Positions 62,124-64,000 of a stretch of DNA of 64,000 nucleotides are shown piece by piece. The number at the start of each line of letters is the position of its first letter. Position 1 is the first letter of the stretch. The stretch spans positions 19,785 through 83,784 of the forward strand of contig NZ_BOMN01000097.1 of assembly GCF_016862215.1 (NCBI RefSeq), read 5' to 3'. The stretch comes from Winogradskya humida. GTDB taxonomy: Bacteria; Actinomycetota; Actinomycetes; Mycobacteriales; Micromonosporaceae. The notes under the pieces are model-generated. The model was not told the DNA's origin and ran no database searches. It saw only the letters and a program-made list of their open reading frames with translations. Both the position numbers and the translations under genes were made by a program.

Positions 62124-63719
62124 ATGGGCCGTATGGTTGCGCTGCGTACTCCTGTTCTCATAGTCGGTGCCGGCGTGGCCGGTTCGGTGCTCGCGCTCGA
62201 GCTCGCTCACCACGGGGTGGCGAGCACGGTGGTCGAGCGGGCATCCCGGCCCGCGCCGCACCGCGAGCTCAATCTGGTCAGCGGCCGCAGCATGGAGCTG
62301 CTGCGGCGGCTGGGTCTGGCCCGCGACATCCGCCGGCACGGCATCGACCCGGACTGCACCGCCGAGGTCGTCTGGCTGCGCGCGCTGGAACAGCCACCCG
62401 TGCTGGTGTCGAGGCTGCCGTCGGTCAACCAGCTGCGCACCGAGTACGAAGCCGTCACGGACGGAACCGCCCCGATCGAGCCGTACGTCCTGTTACCCGC
62501 GGCGGAGCTGACCGGGCGGCTGCGCGACGCCGTCCGCGAGCATCCCCTGATCGATCTGCGGGAGGGCTGGACCTTCACGGATCTGCGACCGGAGCAGGGC
62601 GGAGCGGTGGCCGTCCTGATGGAAGCGGGTACGGGGGACCGGCACGTGGTTCAAGCGACCTATCTGGCCGGGTGCGACGGCGCGCAGAGCACCGTACGGC
62701 GCTGTGTCGGTGTGGCGATGGAGCATCTCGCCGCCCCCGTCCACCACTACACCGTCTATTTCCGCATCGACGGGATGGCGGGACCGTCGGCGTCCCCGCT
62801 GACCATCATCACCGCGGGGCTGACCCTGACCTGGCGGCACGACGAGGATCTGTGGATCGGGCATCTGCCGCTGCCCGCCGACGAGGTGACGATGGTCGAC
62901 CCGATGGCGATGCTGAAGGGGCGGCTGGGGCCGGTCGCGGACACGGCGGAGATCGTCGGGGTCACCCAGTCGGAGGAGGCGTTGCGGGTCGCCACGGCGT
63001 ACCGATGCGGACCGGTATTTCTCGCCGGTGAGGCCGCCCACCGGTTCCGCCCACCGGGTGATGCCGTGGACACGTGCGTGGGTGACGCGGTCGATCTGGG
63101 CTGGAAACTCGCCGCCACGGTCAACGGCTGGGGCGGGCCGGCGCTGCTCGGCAGCTACGAGGACGAACGCCGCCGGCGGGCGCTGATCGACCGGGAGCTG
63201 GCGGCGCGGGCACTGGAGACCCGGAGCCGGTTCGGCCGGTTGACGGCTGCCGGTGCGAGCCGTGAGGTCCTCGCCGGGGTGCTCGGGCAGGAGCCGCCCC
63301 AGCTGGATCTGAACGGGACGGCGTCGGGTGAGGGCGCGGGCAGCTCCGGCGTGGTCTGGCAGGAGATCGGGGACCCCGCGGACGGGCAGGTGACCACCGC
63401 GCCGGGTGCCCGGCCGCCGGCCCTGCGGATGGCCGACGGCGGCCAGCTCTTCGACCGGCTCGGCCCGCAGTTCACCCTGGTCGACCTCACGGACAGGGCG
63501 GACGGTACGCCGCTCGTGGCCGCCGCCACCGCCCGCGGCATCCCGATGAAGCACCTCACGATCACCGAGGCCGTGGTGCGGGCGCGGTGGGAGAGCGGTC
63601 TCGTGCTGGTGCGACCCGACCAGCACGTGGCGTGGCGTTCCGGCGCCGAGCCCAGCGACTGGGAGGCCGTGCTGGACGTGGTCACGGGTCGCGCCGGCCA
63701 GGAACACGTGAACACGTGA
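62124..63719 (+). CDS. FAD-dependent aromatic hydroxylase (RdmE/PgaE group)
   Basis: 531 aa; the ATG at 62124 or at 62133 (M-V-A-L-R). Three-domain class A flavoprotein: Rossmann V-G-A-G-V-A-G, the DG motif G-C-D-G-A-Q-S-T-V-R-R, a GD motif read as L-A-G-E-A-A-H-R-F-R-P-P-G (Asp to Glu), and a C-terminal thioredoxin-like domain typical of polyketide and phenol hydroxylases. The substitution in the GD motif contacts the FAD ribityl chain and is conservative. It lies 50 bp after the LAL regulator, same strand, and is a second candidate ring hydroxylase for the cluster. Confidence 0.87.
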   Translation: MGRMVALRTPVLIVGAGVAGSVLALELAHHGVASTVVERASRPAPHRELNLVSGRSMELLRRLGLARDIRRHGIDPDCTAEVVWLRALEQPPVLVSRLPSVNQLRTEYEAVTDGTAPIEPYVLLPAAELTGRLRDAVREHPLIDLREGWTFTDLRPEQGGAVAVLMEAGTGDRHVVQATYLAGCDGAQSTVRRCVGVAMEHLAAPVHHYTVYFRIDGMAGPSASPLTIITAGLTLTWRHDEDLWIGHLPLPADEVTMVDPMAMLKGRLGPVADTAEIVGVTQSEEALRVATAYRCGPVFLAGEAAHRFRPPGDAVDTCVGDAVDLGWKLAATVNGWGGPALLGSYEDERRRRALIDRELAARALETRSRFGRLTAAGASREVLAGVLGQEPPQLDLNGTASGEGAGSSGVVWQEIGDPADGQVTTAPGARPPALRMADGGQLFDRLGPQFTLVDLTDRADGTPLVAAATARGIPMKHLTITEAVVRARWESGLVLVRPDQHVAWRSGAEPSDWEAVLDVVTGRAGQEHVNT

Positions 63720-63787
63720 TGTCGATGTGAGCCGGTGACGGCAACGCTCTACACCGGATCACGTCGAACCGAAAAGGACTCACGCCG

Positions 63788-64000
63788 ATGTCATCGATGA
63801 TCATGCAGGGCCTCCGGCACACCGTCACCGGCGACTGGCACACCCGGCTCTCGGGCAACAGGTCCCCGCGACGCAACCACTGGCAGACCAAGATCACGTA
63901 CTTCCGGGCCGCCGACGAGCTTCTGGCGGCGCTCCCCGCCGCACCGCTCACCTGGAAGAGCATCGTCGCCGCGGCCCGGCCGTACGGTTGCCGCAGCACG
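63788..64000 (+). CDS. Unrecognised protein, 3'-truncated by the window
   Basis: The first 71 codons of an open frame that runs off the end. The ATG at 63788 has AAAAGGA ~9 nt upstream. The sequence (starts M-S-S-M-I-M-Q-G-L-R-H; W-H-T-R-L-S-G-N-R-S-P-R; later A-D-E-L-L-A-A-L-P and P-L-T-W-K-S-I-V-A-A-A-R-P-Y-G) has natural composition and strong wobble-position GC, so I call it real. The last part hints at a helix-turn-helix-like start, but I recognise no family. It follows the FAD hydroxylase by 68 bp, so it may belong to the same unit. Confidence 0.7.
   Translation, partial: MSSMIMQGLRHTVTGDWHTRLSGNRSPRRNHWQTKITYFRAADELLAALPAAPLTWKSIVAAARPYGCRST

Noticed and set aside
63682..63999. 105-codon minus-strand frame at the window end
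   Set aside because: Antisense to a plus-strand gene start that has a ribosome site and better codon usage.

Overview
This is a high-GC actinobacterial window. Third codon positions are almost all G or C, GTG starts and 4-nt stop/start overlaps (ATGA, GTGA, TTGA) are common, and secreted proteins carry actinomycete signal peptides. A 13E12/DUF222-type HNH gene, large LuxR (LAL-type) regulators and an EACC1/caspase module point to a filamentous actinomycete; a member of the Micromonosporaceae such as Actinoplanes is my best guess (inference). I found no rRNA, tRNA, CRISPR array, integrase or insertion sequence.

Layout. (1) 1-8.3 kb, miscellaneous: the end of a secreted ricin-lectin enzyme, two tandem secreted DUF4874/DUF4832 paralogues, a small membrane protein, a Pr6Pr-type membrane protein, a polysaccharide deacetylase, an HNH-nuclease gene with a LexA-like box, and a frameshifted membrane-protein gene. 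(2) 8.4-17.0 kb, minus strand: an envelope/exopolysaccharide block of three membrane glycosyltransferases behind a very large secreted PQQ-type sugar dehydrogenase with four PA14 domains. (3) 17.4-39.8 kb: a catabolic island of tightly coupled genes. It holds a Rieske oxygenase, a glutamine-synthetase-like ligase, an aldehyde dehydrogenase, a fused aminotransferase/FAD amine oxidase, a GntR/FCD repressor, a copper amine oxidase, a complete Dpp/Opp-type ABC importer, and a series of C-N hydrolases (alpha/beta hydrolase, two amidohydrolases, deaminase-like, creatininase, cyclase, gamma-glutamyltransferase) ending in a TauE-type permease. A shared palindrome, TTGGATCCAA, precedes all three transcription units and is the probable GntR operator. 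The set suggests uptake and breakdown of an aminated or amide-rich, possibly N-heterocyclic compound, partly through gamma-glutamylated intermediates.

(4) 40-51 kb: a serine beta-lactamase-like hydrolase, then a minus-strand module. It comprises an EACC1 effector-associated protein, a protein with a cytoplasmic caspase domain joined through one membrane helix to an extracytoplasmic solute-binding-like plus VWA region, and a separate solute-binding lipoprotein. Together they look like a membrane-spanning, ligand-triggered caspase conflict system. Flanking it are an MBL-fold hydrolase, a STAND-like ATPase, an RDD membrane protein and an unrecognised helical protein. (5) 51.4-64 kb: a biosynthetic cluster. 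A six-gene minus-strand operon encodes an aldolase and a dehydroquinate-synthase-II homologue (the pair that makes 3-amino-4-hydroxybenzoate in grixazone-type pathways), an amidohydrolase-fold protein, a PaaK-like adenylating enzyme, an FAD monooxygenase and an EntA-like dehydrogenase. Two LuxR-type regulators, a second FAD monooxygenase and a truncated unknown gene lie beside it.

Short tandem repeats (9-26 bp units) occur again and again, both between genes and in frame inside them, a conspicuous trait of this genome segment.
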